Shown one piece after another: positions 62,384-64,000 of a stretch of 64,000 bases of DNA. The stretch spans positions 1 to 64,000 of the forward strand of contig CAXMOM010000018.1 in the NCBI GenBank assembly GCA_964195425.1, written 5' to 3'. Origin of the DNA: Glaciecola sp964195425. GTDB lineage: Bacteria > Pseudomonadota > Gammaproteobacteria > Enterobacterales > Alteromonadaceae. Both the position numbers and the translations under genes were made by a program. Position 1 is the first letter of the stretch. Each line of letters opens with the position of its first letter. The notes beneath the pieces are model-generated. The model worked only from the letters and a program-made list of their open reading frames with translations, did no database searches and was not told the DNA's origin.

Positions 62384-64000
62384 ATGAATAACAATTTATT
62401 AGTTACCAAACGAGATGGCACGCAAGAACCGATAGATCTCGAGAAAATCCATAAAGTCGTTACTTGGGCTGCAAACGGTCTAGATGATGTTTCTGTATCA
62501 CAAGTTGAAATTAAAGCGCAAATTCAATTTTACAATGGTATTAAAACTGCAGAAATTCATGAAACTATGATTAAGTCTGCGGCCGATTTAATTAGCGCAG
62601 AAACGCCGGACTATCAATACCTATCGGCACGTTTAGCTATTTTTCATTTACGTAAAAAAGCATACGGACAGTACGAACCGCCGCACCTTTTCAAACAAGT
62701 TAAATCAATGGTAGAGAAAGGCAAATACGACAAACATTTGCTTGAAGACTACACCGAACAAGAATTCAATGAAATGAATGACTTCATGGATCATGCTCGT
62801 GATTTAAACTTCAGTTACGCGGCTGTCAAACAATTGGAAGGTAAGTATCTCGTTCAAAACCGTGTTAGCGGTGAAATTTATGAAAGCGCGCAATTTTTAT
62901 ATGTATTGGTGGCAGCCTGCTTATTCGCAAAGTACGACAAAGATGTGCGCCTTGATTACGTAAAACGTTTTTATGACGCAACATCCATGTTCAAACTATC
63001 ATTACCCACGCCCATCATGGCGGGTGTTAGGACACCCACTAGGCAGTTCAGTTCGTGCGTATTGATTGAAGCGGGTGATAGTTTAGATTCAATCAACGCA
63101 ACAACAAGCGCCATCGTAAAATATGTTAGTCAACGCGCTGGCATTGGCATTAACGCAGGTCGCATTAGAGCCTTAGGCAGTCCTATTCGCGGTGGCGAAG
63201 CTTTTCATACTGGTTGCATTCCGTTTTATAAGCATTTTCAAACGGCTGTTAAAAGTTGCTCACAAGGCGGTGTTCGCGGCGGTGCAGCGACCCTTTTCTA
63301 CCCAATTTGGCATTTAGAAGTTGAATCGTTGCTGGTGCTTAAGAATAACCGTGGCGTAGAAGAAAACAGAGTTCGACATTTAGATTATGGCGTGCAGTGT
63401 AATAAATTGATGTATACGCGTATGTTGAAAGGTGATTATATCACCCTGTTTAGCCCCTCTGATACTCCAGGGCTTTATGATGCATTCTTTGCAGACCAAG
63501 AAGAATTTGAACGTTTATATGTGCAATATGAAAACGACGATAGTATTCGTAAGACACGTGTAAAAGCCATTGACCTCTTTAGTCAATTTATGCAGGAACG
63601 TGCAAACACAGGCCGTATGTACCTACAAAATGTTGACCACTGCAATACGCATAGCCCATTTGATCCTAAAGTAGCTCCAGTTAGACAAAGCAACTTGTGT
63701 TTGGAAATTGCTTTACCTACCAAGCCATTACAGCACATAAACGACCCAGATGGTGAAATAGCCCTGTGTACCTTATCTGCATTTAATTTAGGCACCATTG
63801 AAAGCCTCGACGATATTGAAGAACTAGCAGATTTATCGGTGCGTGCACTAGACAGCCTATTAGATTACCAAGACTACCCTGTTCCAGCTGCGTTTAACGC
63901 AACCGAAGGCCGCCGTACTTTAGGTATAGGCGTGATTAACTTTGCTTATTACTTAGCTAAAAATGGAGTTAAATACTCAGACTCTAGCGCCAATGGCTTA
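62384..64000 (+). CDS. nrdA: Ribonucleoside-diphosphate reductase class Ia, alpha subunit, 3'-truncated by the window
   Basis: 539 residues are seen and the frame is open at the right edge (full length is about 760). The N-terminal ATP-cone (LVTKRDGTQEPIDLEKIHKV) is followed by the catalytic barrel. The redox cysteines are in FSSCVLIE and LCTLSAFN, and the thiyl-radical site is in SNLCLEIALPT. It reduces NDPs to dNDPs with the NrdB radical subunit, which should follow. Near-identical in many stretches to E. coli NrdA. Expression is predicted to be under NrdR. The ribosome site before ATG 62384 is weak. Confidence 0.97.
   Translation, partial: MNNNLLVTKRDGTQEPIDLEKIHKVVTWAANGLDDVSVSQVEIKAQIQFYNGIKTAEIHETMIKSAADLISAETPDYQYLSARLAIFHLRKKAYGQYEPPHLFKQVKSMVEKGKYDKHLLEDYTEQEFNEMNDFMDHARDLNFSYAAVKQLEGKYLVQNRVSGEIYESAQFLYVLVAACLFAKYDKDVRLDYVKRFYDATSMFKLSLPTPIMAGVRTPTRQFSSCVLIEAGDSLDSINATTSAIVKYVSQRAGIGINAGRIRALGSPIRGGEAFHTGCIPFYKHFQTAVKSCSQGGVRGGAATLFYPIWHLEVESLLVLKNNRGVEENRVRHLDYGVQCNKLMYTRMLKGDYITLFSPSDTPGLYDAFFADQEEFERLYVQYENDDSIRKTRVKAIDLFSQFMQERANTGRMYLQNVDHCNTHSPFDPKVAPVRQSNLCLEIALPTKPLQHINDPDGEIALCTLSAFNLGTIESLDDIEELADLSVRALDSLLDYQDYPVPAAFNATEGRRTLGIGVINFAYYLAKNGVKYSDSSANGL

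Noticed and set aside
1..64000. CRISPR array, prophage or rRNA operon
   Set aside because: No regularly spaced repeats, phage structural genes or rRNA sequence were seen.

Overview
The window looks like a chromosomal segment of a marine gammaproteobacterium of the Alteromonadales, most likely Alteromonadaceae (Paraglaciecola/Glaciecola-like). I infer this from low-to-moderate GC, protein sequences close to but distinct from the E. coli orthologues, and conserved gene orders: ftsK-lolA-rarA-crcB-serS, cmk-rpsA-ihfB-lapA-lapB-pyrF, serC-aroA, gyrA/ubiG/nrdA, pgsA-uvrC-uvrY, and a full cbb3 oxidase set ending in fnr. The genus is a guess.

Region 1 (1-17 kb) is accessory. It starts inside an IS3-type element beside an orphan coding fragment. 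It then carries an astacin-like metalloprotease, a membrane protein paired with an exported lipase-like hydrolase, an acyl-CoA ligase, an SGNH hydrolase and a DUF3336/patatin phospholipase. At 8.5-10.9 kb there is a graveyard: a CadC-like regulator with an in-frame amber codon and no 5' end, a CPBP protease without its 5' end, and a secreted protein with several frame disruptions. The two truncated genes meet head to head within a few bases, which looks like a deletion scar. An EAL-HDOD protein, a glycosyltransferase, an FkbM methyltransferase, a stand-alone ComEC-like metallo-beta-lactamase-fold protein and an alpha/beta hydrolase follow.

Region 2 (17.7-30.3 kb) holds a CPA2 antiporter, two complementary bacterioferritin subunits, and the cbb3 oxidase locus: ccoNOQP (including a short ccoQ), ccoH, ccoI, ccoS, a SafE-type membrane protein and fnr. 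An FNR-type site lies ahead of ccoN. A small Met-containing membrane-anchored protein is divergent to ccoN. rssA follows.

Region 3 (30.3-40.9 kb) holds DUF2987, bax, a membrane protein, LysE, sseA, two orphan genes, a PEP-CTERM-like protein, four tRNA genes (Leu, Cys, Gly, Ser), pgsA-uvrC-uvrY and a BI-1 family protein.

Region 4 (41-64 kb) is core housekeeping: tusDCB-tusE, serS, crcB, rarA, lolA, ftsK, lrp divergent to ald, pyrF-lapB-lapA, ihfB, rpsA, cmk, aroA, serC, gyrA, then ubiG and a 3'-truncated nrdA behind two NrdR boxes.

I found no CRISPR array, prophage or clear multi-gene defence system. The best candidates for something undescribed are the membrane-protein/lipase pair at 2.5-4.1 kb, the SH3-MBL protein at 14.5 kb and the cbb3-linked anchored protein at 20.5 kb. 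None is proven by sequence alone.
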